This document shows, piece after piece, positions 49,201-61,018 of a stretch of 64,000 bases of DNA. The stretch is from Rhizophlyctis rosea. Taxonomy: Eukaryota > Chytridiomycota > Chytridiomycetes > Rhizophlyctidales > Rhizophlyctidaceae. The translations under genes and the position numbers were made by a program. The stretch spans positions 52,475-116,474 of the forward strand of contig JADGJC010000114.1 of the NCBI GenBank assembly GCA_027596075.1, written 5' to 3'. The notes under the pieces are model-generated. The model was not told the DNA's origin. It made no database searches and saw only the letters and a list, made by a program, of their open reading frames with translations. The first letter of the stretch is position 1; every line of letters starts with the position of its first letter.

Positions 49201-50753
49201 GTATGACTAGGAAGCATGTAACCTAGCCAATGCGAAGCAGGCCCATAACTATGAAGGAACTACGAGAGTGACAGATTGAGCCGAACCAAAGTTGGTAGAT
49301 TGGTTTCAGAAGTTGTTTACCAGGAGGAGGTTTTCTCCCTGCGTCATTCTTTACATCACCGATGAATGATGTCGTCGCTATGCATTGTCACATGCGTTTG
49401 CTCAGAACCAGATGGACCAGTGCTCCGTTGTCCGGCCAAAGGATCACCCCGGTTTTTGCCCCCACTTGTGTTTTTCCCTTTTCCGGGCAGAGTGGTTAAA
49501 TTTTGGGGAAAGCGCGGTAGCACACGGGTAACATCAAGTTGGCTCTTCCACCACAAGTGTGCCAGGGCCCACTTACAGTTGTGTTCAGTTCCTCCGAAAC
49601 ATGGTGACACACCACTCACCCTTTGTTGACAAGGCCCGGAAAAATAGGTGCCAGCTTTCCCCGCCATCAACTCGGTTTTATTAGGGATATTTTGCACCAC
49701 CACCAACAACCAACATGACCATGCCACTCACCCGCCAAAGGCCTCCGCCCGCTTGGGAAGTAGAAAGTTGCAACAGAGAATGGTACGTCGGAACACTGTT
49801 GCTGCAGCAGAAAGAAACTCGGCAGCTGCGGAGGTCACAGTCATTGGATCTGTGGCCCCCTCAAGTGCTCACCTGCCACTCTGCAGCACAGTCCACATCT
49901 CACATCCATCTTGCTCCCCCCTCCCGGGCCATTATAGCAAGGAACAGCAAAGAGCTTTCTTGCTCTCATGGATTTCTCTACTTGACACCTCTTCCCGAAA
50001 AAAACAACAAATGTTGCCCGCCTTTCCACGAGGACGATGAAACCCATGCAAAGCATTCTTCGCTTGGATTTGCCGAAGCTTGATATTTCGTGTCTTGCAT
50101 CGTAGCCTCCGTCTTCGCCATGCGTAGCGGCACATGATTCTCATCCGCCTCTCTCGTTCTTAATATTCTGAATACACTACCTAATAATCGGAACACCTTA
50201 ACGCATCGGAGCTGCACTACCACGTGTAGCCATTCAGAGTTTGACTCAGACCTCTTCTCATTCATTATACCTATCCTGTCCTGCATACCAAAATCTATGA
50301 AGCACCGATAACTCATACGACATTCAGTAACGCTACGTAATCCGTAATCTAGTCATAATCATTACTAAGTCCAGTCGCTGCCTCCATCGATCCCTTTGCT
50401 TGATCCTGCTCTGAGGGGACGGCAACAACACTCTCATCATTGTACCTACGAAGACCCTAGTACACGTCTTCGGTAGGACGGAGTAGAGCGACGCGTTAAA
50501 ATTTTGGTTAGTAGCCCGGATACATGTATCCCACTTCATCCTGTCTATCCTTACACCCAACCGGATGCATTGACAACGTTCCTCTCTCATGAACATAGAA
50601 TCGTACAAGGCAGTCAAGTCTTCAATCTAGTCCATCACCACCTCTACTAATACCCAAAGCGCGCTACGTGCTGAACCCTAATACGAGTCATTGGCTTCGA
50701 ATAGTCTTTCCATTTCCGTGTGTACGATCGCAAAAGCACGAACGTCTGCGAAA

Positions 50754-52728
50754 ATGGTCAACCATCATTACCATGGAGCACCCTACTCACAAACGGTGCC
50801 AGTACCCTCTTCCTTCGGAGGTGGCCCGTCATCAAATGTGTTCACCTTCCAAATCCCAACGAGTAAGTGGGCTAAATCATTTAATTCATCTTCGTTTGCG
50901 GCAGGTGGGCCCTATTTTTGCGGTCGACTAATGTAAACATTTTCTCTTATTCTGACTGATCATCCCATCAGATAACCTCCAAAATCATCCATCGTAAGTA
51001 TTAAAGCTTCGCCCGCTTCGCGCCCTTCCCCTCCTGAATTTCCACAATCCAAAAACGCGAGAAGTCTTTTCGCGTGGAGCGTGTCATTGATCGAAAAACC
51101 ATGGCATCTTATAACATCGCATCCTATCCTTTCTATTCACACAGCTCAAATCCCGACCCGCCACGCGCTCATACCAACACTGCCGAGAAGCGTGCAACAC
51201 ACAATGCGATCGAACGTGCAAGGCGTGAATCACTCAACATCCGATTTCAAGAGCTGGCCTCCGCTTTACCTTCTCTCGCCAACGTTCGCAAGCCCTCAAA
51301 ATCCGTCATAGTATCCAAATCCATCGATTATGTGTATGACACACAGAGAAGATTGGATGTGTATGAGAGACGGACTGGGAGGTTGAAGAAGCGGGAGGAA
51401 GATCTTGTGAAGGAGGTCAATAAGCTGCGGGAAATGTGCGGGCTGCCTGCAGATATGGAAGTGGAGGTGGATGAGGAAGAAGAGAGAGAGTTGGCTATGA
51501 GCGTCAAAGGAGGTGCGGGAGCTGGAGTTGGGTTGGAGCGTGGGAGCAGTATGGGTGGAAAGGCTGGAAGTGAGGGGAGTGGGTTTGGTGGGGAGGGAAT
51601 GCAACCGATGAAGGAGGAAGAGGGGTATGGAGAGATGAATATGGGAGGGCCGTCTGGGTTTGGAGGAGGTGAGTTCATTCGGCGATGGTCGTTTGGTATG
51701 AGCAACGATATTGACGGTGGTCCCAACTTAGCTGGGTTCAGCGTATCACCCATGGCGGAAGCTGGCATGCCCTCATCGAGAAGTGAAGAAGGAGATCATC
51801 CTCATCCCATCATGATCAAACATCAGAACACGCCCGGGTCTTTTGGTCATTCTGATGACAGCATGTCGCCCTTGATGGATGAGCGCATGATGGACGACGA
51901 GTTTGGAAGGAGTTATACTGACGGTGAGAGACACTGGCTCCTATAACTCCCCGCGTGCATAGTTTGTTTCGGATTTTGCTGACTAATATTGTTATCATGC
52001 CATTAGACTCCATCTACGCTTCATCTTTCAATACACCATCTCACCTCGCTCACCCGCTTAGCTCAAGCTTCCACAATCAGCCTGCCGGCGTTCCCCGCCG
52101 CCGCCACACCCACTCACATCCATACGCCCAATCCCTACAATCCACCCACATGCGTCCCCCACCGTCAATATCGGCTCCTCATCTTCCTCTGGATGAGCAC
52201 GGCCCACTCCCACCTTTCCATCATCCCTCATCACAAATTCAGACTCCATCGCCAACTCCATCGCCGCATATGCATAACACCAACATTCACGGCCAGCAAT
52301 ATCACGGTCATCACCACCCAGGTGAAGGATCCCATGCGGGGCCCATCATGATCCCCGGACACGGAGGCGGCAACGGACCGCATAATTACCCGCACACTCC
52401 GCATCCGTCGTCTCAAGGCATGGGTATGAATCAGGGCATGGGGGGCGGACCATCACACGGCGGACAGTCGCATCCCCACCCGTCAGGGCGGGGTGGAGGA
52501 CACGGCGGCGGCGGTGGTATGGGAATGGGCGGGCACCATTCGCATCAGGGACATCATCAGCAACAACAACAGCAACAGCAGCGGGGCGGCTTCGGCTACG
52601 ATGACAGCTTCATGGGTGCGTTGAGTGGGGGGAACGGCGGGAACGGAGGTGGGGAGGGCGGGGAGGGCGGTCAGGGTGGGAATGGGGAGGGGTCATTGGG
52701 GGTTCATCATCGGTATGAGGGGATGTGA
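50754..52728 (+). CDS. bHLH (bHLH-zipper-like) transcription factor with 22-nt micro-exon
   Basis: Exons 50754-50862, 50972-50993 (22 nt), 51145-51923 and 52007-52728 give 543 aa, with canonical GTAAGT donors at the first two introns and matching phases. The bHLH domain (about 58-110) has basic region KRATHNAIERARRESLNIRF, then helix 1, the loop SLANVRKPSK and helix 2. It runs into a heptad-rich charged helix (RRLDVYERRTGRLKKREEDL...), as in bHLH-zipper proteins. The family binds E-box DNA as dimers. The His/Asn/Glu/Arg pattern (HNAIERARR) fits CACGTG-type binders. The C-terminal 350 residues are disordered, rich in Gly, His, Pro and Ser, with a Gln run near 52560-52580. An alternative start at 51101 (MASYNIASYPFYSHS) is in frame with exon 3 and would skip the first two exons. 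Confidence 0.85.
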
Positions 52729-53660
52729 TGGGGTGGAGTTGGATATGGGGTGGGATCATTACTTATCACGATTCGGGGTTAAGTTGCGGGGATGTGAATC
52801 ATTCTTCAGTTTCTTTCTTTCATCCAACCCCCCGTTTTGGTTCTTTTAAGAAGGTAGTCGGAGTAGTTTGTTATTCAGCATGAAGGGTTTCAGTTAGTCA
52901 AAATGAAGCGCGATGATCGTTGGGGATGGAGGGCAAACGAGAGCATGCCGATTCTGGAGTGCCGTTTGGTGGGAACTCGTGCAGTCGACACCCAGGCATA
53001 AGCACTTCTTCCTTGGGCATCCCATTGAAGATTGCGCCGTTGGGGCATCCCGTTCTTCTTGTCTCTCTGCGTTTCGCCCCATCCTGGCTGCGTGCACATG
53101 TAGGATAGTGTATCACGATCCACGAATATATGCTACCGCACGGTTCTTCCCTCCCGCGCCATACCAACAATTTCAGTTTCCTATGGTGGGCTCCCACGCG
53201 TTCGCTGCGCGAATCTGGGGCAAGCATGATGAGGTGGAAACCCAACCGCCGGACGGATTTTTGTTTTTATTTACTTATAGAGACGTCATAGATGAGAAGT
53301 GGGGTTTTAACGTTTTGTTTTGTTGTTGGGAATGATTTCTGTATTTCATAGAGTTATAAGGGTTTCCTTCGTGTTGCAAAATCATGTCCTTTATGAGTAG
53401 GCGTTTGATGTGGAATACTTGGAATCTGCAGTAGATCGCCAAACTTCTCCTCCAAAACCTTTCCCTGCATTGGGATTTGCATTGAGATCATCCCACACCA
53501 GGACACCAAATGATCTCAACGCAAAACACCATTGATTGAGATAGTTTCTTACCGGTTTCCCAACTGTGTTGCATTTATCCACACCCATGCGCCGGACTTC
53601 GTTTTACGTTCATAAATCAACGACTGATTCCACCACTAGCTGAGATCCACACTCAACCCA
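52729..53660. other. Intergenic region downstream of bHLH gene
   Basis: Open frames of 115 codons (- strand, 52898-53245) and 140 codons (+ strand, 52913-53335) overlap each other and neither shows a domain. No gene is called. It should contain the bHLH 3' UTR and the promoter of the next gene. Confidence 0.45.
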
Positions 53661-54919
53661 ATGCCCAATCCGCCGAACCAGGAACCTTCGCCACCCGAAT
53701 TCATGAGCGATTTCGGCAGCACCCTTTGCTGCCTGATCATAACATTTGGCGTCTTTTGCGCGTATTTCTTCCCGGTCAATTACCCCGAAATTCGTCAATC
53801 ATAATACTTCCCAGCCAACATGTACTCAATCGATCCGCTATAGTCCCCGGGTACTGTTGTTCCCTGCAATGCGACAACACTTGTGGGACTCTTCTGGGGG
53901 GTCAAGGGTGTGGGCCCATGATGCAGCAAACCGAGGGGATGGATCCCACGAGTTGTCCACCTCCATCAGGCGGAAATGGTACGATGAACCCAGCAACCTG
54001 TCCCCCCATACGAAGCACCTGCGATAACAGCTATAGCTGCTGCAAAACTTGCTGCAAAACCTGCACGGCATGCCGTACATCTTGCAGCAAGAAATCCGGC
54101 TGCGTACCCATCTGCGTCCCTTATTCCTGCAACTGCTACTGGTGTGCTTCCACTGACCATAACCCCTGTCAAATGAGTTGCGACTTGTGCTATACTTTCT
54201 CCATGACGGTCAACCTCTTAGATACCTACGGACAATCCGATTCGGCAATATACGCACAGGACTTTGGTGTGACTTCTCTTCCGCAAACTCGTCCTTCAAC
54301 TTCCTTTCAAGCCCACCTCCGAAGCACCACATTCCTCGGCTACTACGACCCGCTTAATCCCTCCACCATCATCCTATCACGGCGATTCACGCCATGGAAA
54401 TGGGGGGTACTCGGGATCTTCATATTCGCCCTACTCATGGCGGCGATGGTGTGCACAACGGCTTCGGCCGCGCAACTGTACAGAAAGGAGGGGGCATCAC
54501 GGGAAGAAAACTTGTACAGGGAGGAGCTTGCCGCGATGATCATGACAAGCTTATGGATTGGGATCATTATACCTCTGGTTATTTTACTTCCTACAGAAGA
54601 GCATGGGTTGGTGTCACCTGATCTGAAGAAGAAGTTGAGGATTGCTATTGCTGTGCTGGTTCCCGTCGGGCTTTTTAGTATTTTCTCGAATTTTCGTATG
54701 GTTTCTACATCTCCCAATGATAGAGGCCGGGTGCATCCGTCTGTGCAGGTGCAGGACGAGATGGCGTTGCCGGCGTACAGACCACCGACTCCGTCCACAC
54801 CAGTCCCTCCGGCTGTTTCGGCGCCGCCATTGCCGGAGGAGGTGCCGCAGGGAGTGCACGAGGAGGGAAGTGGGGTTATAGCAGTCTTACCACCAGAGTA
54901 TATAGACTATGTAGCCTGA
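53661..54919 (+). CDS. Cys-rich multi-pass membrane protein, unknown family
   Basis: The frame from ATG 53661 encodes a short cytosolic start and a TM segment (CCLIITFGVFCAYFF) followed by PVNYPEIRQS and a TAA. A second frame carries the rest: GYCCSLQCDNTC, a dense Cys domain (SYSCCKTCCKTCTACRTSC and on, over 20 Cys in about 110 residues), a lumenal segment, then TM segments at about 54390-54450, 54530-54590 and 54640-54690, and a Pro-rich cytosolic tail. The frames can be joined by a 50-bp intron (about 53793-53842) whose acceptor CTATAG is fair but whose donor (C|GTCAAT) is poor. Alternatively the gene has a stop plus frameshift between the first TM and the Cys domain. The Cys spacing suggests a disulfide-rich extracellular module. 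No known domain is recognised. Convergent with the gene ending at 55216. Confidence 0.65.
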
Positions 54920-55215
54920 AGATTGAGATAATGAAAGGTTGGAAGGTCGAGATGTATTATGGTAACGCTCATGTTGTGCAATAGGTGGGTGGAGACGCTT
55001 ATTGTCTACAGCTGCTCATGGACCCTCAGACGTTCTGGAAAGGCCTTTGCTCACAACAAGGTTCCGTACAGTCCAAGTTCTGACCAGAGAGCACTCGGCA
55101 CTATTTATCAATATATTTGACTCTATACTTCCATTTGAATCAACTAATCGCAAAGCATCTGCACGGTATATTCCAAAAACGCACCACCCGACGCACAGTT
55201 CCATCATTGCTCCCC

Positions 55216-57242
55216 TCATGATGCCGGTCTACCACTATCAAAGCCCATCCCCGCATAAGCCCTCCCAAACGTCAAAGCCCGAACCCTCGTCGGCTTCCCA
55301 ATAGTAATATGCCCAACCTCCAACTCCTGCGTCCCCGGATCCTCCCCAACAGCCACAACCTTATCCAGTGCCATCATTAAATCCGTCGTCGTGGCATTAC
55401 AAGCCTGCTGCATCGCTGCGCTCACCGCCACGCTCTGCGTACACATCTGTATACATGTTTCTGGATCAAAATGCATGCGCACAACAGGTCCACAGTTTGA
55501 GGGGTTCCGATCTCCCCAGATTGCGCAGGACCAGACGATCACCCAGCCGGCGCAGCCGAGGGCAAAGAGGGTTGTTATGACGATTTTCAGGGATACGTCT
55601 GCGGAAATTACGGAGGAGGATTGTTCGATGAAGTAGGAGCACGGTTTTTGGGAGGATCCGGAGGCGAGTTCGACTACTTTTTGGAGCATTAGGGTGTTCA
55701 TCCAGGCTACGCCGCTTGATGCTTGGAGGAGGCCGATGGAGCCTTCGCCGGAGGACATGTGGGACATGAGAGGAGGTACGACGGAGGCGAGGGTGCGTTG
55801 GAGGGGGCGGGTGCCGTTCATGTCTGCGTACCATGTTCCCATGATTGAGGTTGCGGCCGGCATGACTGTTTCGGCTTCGAGACATGGACCGATGGAATAG
55901 ACGTATGTTTGGATAGGAGGACTTCCAGCATATGCCGCGGTTAACTGGATTTTGATCTCCGCCTGACAAGTTTTCGACTCCAAGATACACCCAAGCCGCA
56001 TCATTCCCCCTCCACATATTTCCCCATCGTAAAAAGCTTGCAGGATGATGACCGAATCCCCCGTCCACATGACTTTTGTCGCAACATTGAATCCTCCAAA
56101 TGATGTTGTGTTGACGTTTGGTTTCGTCGCGTCAGGTACAGGCGTACCCCCTCCAGCCGCCCATTCCGCCGCATGAGTATCCCACGCCGACTGCGCTCCA
56201 TTCATGCACCAACATTGCGCCTCCATCTTCGAAACACTCGTCCTCGCGAGGACATCAAACGACCCAGCAACACCCCACAATTGCGTTGATGTTGGAACAA
56301 ACCAGTAAGACCTCGACCCGTTCTTCCCACTAATCCCAAACGCTTTATCGGAAATATGCTCTGCCGCCCCTGACGCATACATGTACCCGATCGCTACAGC
56401 AGGAGCTCTATAAGACTCTGAGATCGTTGTAACCAAACACGTAGCCTCGGTCCTCTCCGTCCCCGCGCTCAGATGCACACCCAAACTCCCCAAGATACTC
56501 AAGAGATGCAACGCAGTAACACAAGCTCCCAACAAAAACCACCGCCCGTATTGTCTTCTAACACTACTCGTATGATGTAGGTTCAACGTTGCTGAATGCC
56601 GCCCCAACCAGCTGCGTTTCATCAACATCGGTATCAACAAACTCCCCCTCCCGGCGGATAACTGACGCCGTGAAAAGTCAATGACGCCTACGTCGGAGAT
56701 TTCGTGGAGGTTAGCTACGGCGGTGATGATAGTTAGTTCTAGCCAGAGTTTGCAGACTGCGTCGAAGCCGGAGATGGCGAAGGGCCAGGAGATTGGGGCG
56801 TAGATTAGGACTAAGGAGCCGATAGATAGGATGAGCCAGATGAGCATCCATTGGCGTTTCTCGGTGTAGAGGACGGTTGCGAGGCCGTGTTCGGGTGTCA
56901 GTTCGCGGCCGGCTGTGCGGTTGCCTGGACGGGTGATGGGGGAGATGATGTTGAATATCAAGATTGTACACGGGATGGGAGCTCCTGAAAGATGTACCAA
57001 CCTCCTAACGAACTCAACAAAGACTTCTGATGCAAACGCCCCTTCTCAGTATCATGATGATTCGGATGAAACATATCCACAACTTTCGGTATCAACGACA
57101 TTGGCGGGGGTGCATCTGTCCCATCGCCATCTTCCAATGCGTCCTCCTCTTTACTGCTCAAAACACGGAAGGAAGTACGGCGCGAACCGGGACGATGGTT
57201 GCTTGGGTAATGCACTTCTGGTGTGCTTCCCATTACGCTCAT
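55216..57242 (-). CDS. Multi-pass membrane protein with large ectodomain, unknown family
   Basis: Two exons (57002-57242 and 55216-56924, phase 1 join, donor G|GTTGGT, acceptor GTCCAG) give 649 aa. Residues 1-80 are cytosolic and hydrophilic. Hydrophobic segments lie at about 103-125 (MLIWLILSIGSLVLIYAPIS), 130-150 and 180-205 (FLLGACVTALHLLSILGSLG). An ectodomain of about 250 residues with paired Cys and N-x-S/T sites follows. A final segment lies at about 525-550 (IVITTLFALGCAGWVIVW). The cytosolic tail of about 95 residues has two Cys and many Thr. No domain is recognised. The layout recalls the gene at 18046-20001. Starting the protein at 57000 in the second exon's frame would need a non-ATG start, so the spliced ATG at 57242 is preferred. 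Convergent with the Cys-rich gene, about 300 bp apart. Confidence 0.8.
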
Positions 57243-58308
57243 TGCGGGATTGGGATTGGTAGGGTAGTGGGTATGGCGCTGGTGAAGGTAATGTGTGGCC
57301 TCGGTGGGATGGTCGAGTATGTAGTTACTGTGGATGGTTGGGGTTTGGTTGGTGGATGTAATTCTTTGTGATGGGGTTTGGAGAATGAATAAGCGGAACA
57401 TGCCTTGCTTCGACGTCTGGCATTACCAAAAAGGGTTCGAAGGTTTTCTTCACAAACCATGGAAACGACACGATTCTCCAATATACGGAAGGTAGGCTCA
57501 ATACCCTCCGGTCTCTCCGTTTATTAAATCTCAATCGCTCAAATGCGTGCCGACCACCGCAAAGAAGACAGAAAGCAAGGGAACAGTAATCAATCATTCA
57601 CCCACTCAAACGGAGTTTGCTCGCATTCCATTCGCTTTTTGCATTGACAACACGCGGGAAGGGCAGATCGTTGAGAGGGAATACAAACCCATTGACGCAT
57701 TGCAGTTGTTATCGGAGTGTCTTGTTCGGATGTCTCCTGATCGAAGAGATCGCAAAAGGGGGGATGAGGGGTTTAGGGGTTCTATGTGGTCAAAACACGG
57801 GCATTACGTAATATGGAATCGCTTGGATTGGGAGCAGGTTAGATTCTCCCGCCCTGCATGACCTCTTAGTTTTCCACTTCCGCATACTCACCAACACTTT
57901 AATTTTGAGAATGCTGGTGGGATCCAAGTTTTTGGATTGTCCTGGCTGTATTGTTGGGACCTCCATCACTAAAGGAACATCAATCCTCAATGCCAAACCA
58001 CCTCGGCGCGCGATGTTGCCAGCATGTAACAGTCACTTCGAAAAAAGCCCCTTGTAATGGGATCATGATATGGGAAAGTCACTAAAGTGATTGGCAGTGA
58101 ACCCTTTCAGAGTAACAGATATGAGGATCGAGATTGTTAAGGCACAAACTCATTCTCGCTTGGCTCGCCGATGCCGTGAATTGGTATCAAAACATTCGCT
58201 TCCGCTTCTTTTTGTCGCGTGTCTGAAATCAACGCATACCTTGGAGATAGTGAGCTGGTAAGCTGCAATTGGGAATGATTATGCTGGTTAGCTCAGTCAA
58301 AGGATGTC

Positions 58309-58362
58309 TGTAGTTTGACCTCAATCTACAGCGTGGAGCCACGCCCCGGTCCTCAAACCGGT
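58309..58362. other. Three consecutive small hairpins
   Basis: Perfect inverted repeats follow one another: CTGTAG...CTACAG (58309-58332, 12-nt loop), GCGTG-GAGC-CACGC (58332-58345) and CCGGT-CCTCAA-ACCGG (58347-58362). A tRNA-like GGTTAGCTCAGTC precedes them at 58288-58300. A standard T-loop (TTCRANY) and a paired acceptor stem are missing, so it is not called a tRNA. It could be a tRNA relic, another structured RNA, or chance. Confidence 0.3.
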
Positions 58363-60603
58363 ATGGACAGGATGGTTTCAAACTGTATGGCGATATCTCG
58401 AGGTGTGCGCTCTTCAGCGAGTTCAGCGCAGGAGATGAGTCAGGTAGGCTTCATCTGAAGCGTACCTTTCTGAAATCCCTTTCTGAAATATGTGAGTTCG
58501 GACGGCCATCATGTATCCGAATATTTGGCACATCTGTACTTATCACGACGAGTTTTTGGCACCTCAGAAGTTGAGAATTTGAACAAATTCATCCACGCTT
58601 GTGTTTCGCGTTGACTTTTTTTGGCTTTGTCTGCATGATGCAAGCTACATTTTAGTCCAGCCCGAAGCGATATCCTCTCGTGCAGGATGCAAGTTCAATG
58701 TGCAGAATCACATCATTTCAACTCGTCCGACCTTTGCTGCATTTCAACTTCCAGAAAAATGTGCAAAAATGATTCCTCCAAGCTGCCTCAAGCCGGCAGA
58801 CTTGCATCCTCAATTCAAGTCCAAATGCCATGGGCCACAAACTAAACATGTCATCGAGGCACCCGTATGCTTCCCCTGTCTAAACATACGCAGGGGAATG
58901 GTGTTTAGCGATAATGAGGTGCCAGCATTGCCCATGTTGAGTTCCCATCCCACTGTTACCTCTTCTGTCCCCGCAATTTGAAGTATCCTGGGCGTCCATT
59001 CTGAACTGTTGCTCTCCGAAATGATCTTCAGTATACCGACACCTCCTTGTGGTATGCGGAGCAGTAGAAATGCCAGGAGCAGGTTATGGTGTTCAAGTCT
59101 ACATCTGTCTTCAATGAAATAGCGGACTCCCTACCTTCTCGTTACTCACAGGGTCTCATCCTTTTTTGATTCCTTTGGTGTACCACGCCTAAGCTTTTGG
59201 ATCTTTTGCTTTGTTCGCTTTGATTCGGATGCGTGGTCTTGTAAGAGCAACTGAAGCCTTTTAGCAATTATCGTCGCTCGGACTTCCATGCATTGGGGAG
59301 TGAGGGGACCCTTTTGTGCGGCAGATCAATTTTTTGGGGCAAACTAAGATGAAAGCATTTGGGATTGATTTTCCGCGAATTTTCGATGGGACATCAGTGG
59401 CAGTCAAGTGCTGCTTCCGCGTAGAAGCTGTTTTGGCCCGCTTCGGTGGCACAGCCATTCAAGTATTTGATAAGCACGTTGCTGCCCCTCGATCCACAGG
59501 CTCACAGGGACCCGTAGACTTTGCAAGAAGATTTGCATGCTAGTAAAGCGGCGACAGCGAGCCCGAAGCGCCTATCATCTGGAACAATGAGATGTCCTCG
59601 CGTTCATTGATGGTGCAATGCTCCCTGGAACAACTGGTGAGCGAGGGTGCCGGGATTCGAATAGGTCCCTCTACCAAGAGTCAGACACCCAGGGGATTTT
59701 CGATGTGTGTTTCGCAAGATGCGGGCCTTTGCCGACGTGTAAACATCAAAAGGATGATGTTGGCGGAAACGTGATTCTGTCATCTCTGTACATCTGAATC
59801 TTGCTACGGGGTTATTTGATGAAGGGTTCTGATTGACTCGCTCGCTACTCGGGGTAAGAGGTTTCTCTGGGGATGTTCCACTTCTTGTCATGCCGCAGAT
59901 CACGCCTGTTCGTCCAGGAAGCTGGACGTCGGTCTTCTACGTTTTGTATTGAGTTGCTCCCAACAAATCCAGAGGGCAAAAAGGATGAACACCACCTGCC
60001 TTTTTTACGACGCCCTTCCCTTCATGTTTTTCAATTGTGGCAACTGAAGTTCCCTGTATGCACCATCCTGCCATACTTGTTGGCGAAGCATCTTTTTGGA
60101 GGTGGGGGGTGGTAACGTTATGGCGACGGTGGGGTTGGAGGAGATGAACCGAGTAGCTCAATTTAGCCGTCGTGGCTTGACAGTTCAGCCGACGCGTGAT
60201 TGGTACCGCGGTATGATGCCACACGATGCGCAGATATGAAGAGGCTTAGCGTATTGCCATGTGTTTTGTGGATGCGATGAACTGATTTAGCAAGTCACTC
60301 CCTGCTGTTTCGGAGACGGCTCCGCCCACTCATATGCTGGGCACCATTATGACGCCCCATGTTTCCCTTCATAAGAGTTTGACTCGTCTCCGCATTGGGA
60401 GGGGTCTCTACGCCTATGTTGCACCGGAAAGCACCAATCGAGAAGATCCTTCTATTGTCGACAGCTTTGCGTAACACCAGCAGGCGAAACTAGCAGTCTC
60501 CACAAACCGGAAAGTAATACAAGCTCGGCCGGTAGCACGAAATCGATAAGGGACACGTCGGAATGAAAGGCGGCCCGGAGGGTTTCCCAGTTCTCGGTTA
60601 TTT

Positions 60604-61018
60604 TATGGAAGGTGATCCTGACCCGCTTTGGGCAGATGTCTGACGAATGCGGAGAGGCGCTCCAGGAAGGTGGAGCGGTTCGCGTGAAGGGACTTGCTTG
60701 ATTAGGAACTGTATGCGAGTTTTGCCTTTTAGACAGTCCAATGAGATGCACTTGGTGACGACACACAACTCACCCAGAGTGCCCAAAGAGATTATATACC
60801 GAATGGTCTGTTGTCGTAACATTCGGTGGCAGTGCATAGACACCATGCTCCCAGATAACCCACTTTTCCCATGTTGTCAACTTGTCACTCTTGTATTCTC
60901 CATTCACGAAAACCCGCAACGGAGCTCGAGCGATGAGCTTGGCCCAGGGGTTGGCCTCTGAAGAGAAGCATGTCGGAGATCGAAAGCATGTTTCAAAAAA
61001 ATGGGGTGTCAATAGCAT
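60604..61018 (-). CDS. Possible small hypothetical gene, two exons
   Basis: Weak candidate. From an ATG at 61018 the frame encodes a protein-like stretch (ARAPLRVFVNGEYKSDKL, TTWEKWVIWEHGVYALPP) that runs into a perfect donor GTGAGT near 60772. A downstream acceptor near 60694 would continue in phase with NRSTFLERLSAFVRHLPKAG and stop about 60604, giving about 110 aa. Other acceptors give different tails. No domain is recognised, and there is no support beyond composition and the donor. It may be chance or a gene remnant. Confidence 0.25.

Larger units (their letters stand above)
45080..50753. other. 5.7-kb gene-poor region
   Basis: Many open frames of 60-130 codons overlap on both strands; none shows a recognisable domain or consistent splice sites. 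Composition is AT-richer and lacks the C-to-G skew seen in coding exons. Two short perfect or near-perfect tandem duplications lie at 46001-46088 and 46180-46229. The left end is the promoter of the 45079 gene and the right end that of the bHLH gene. Confidence 0.5.
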
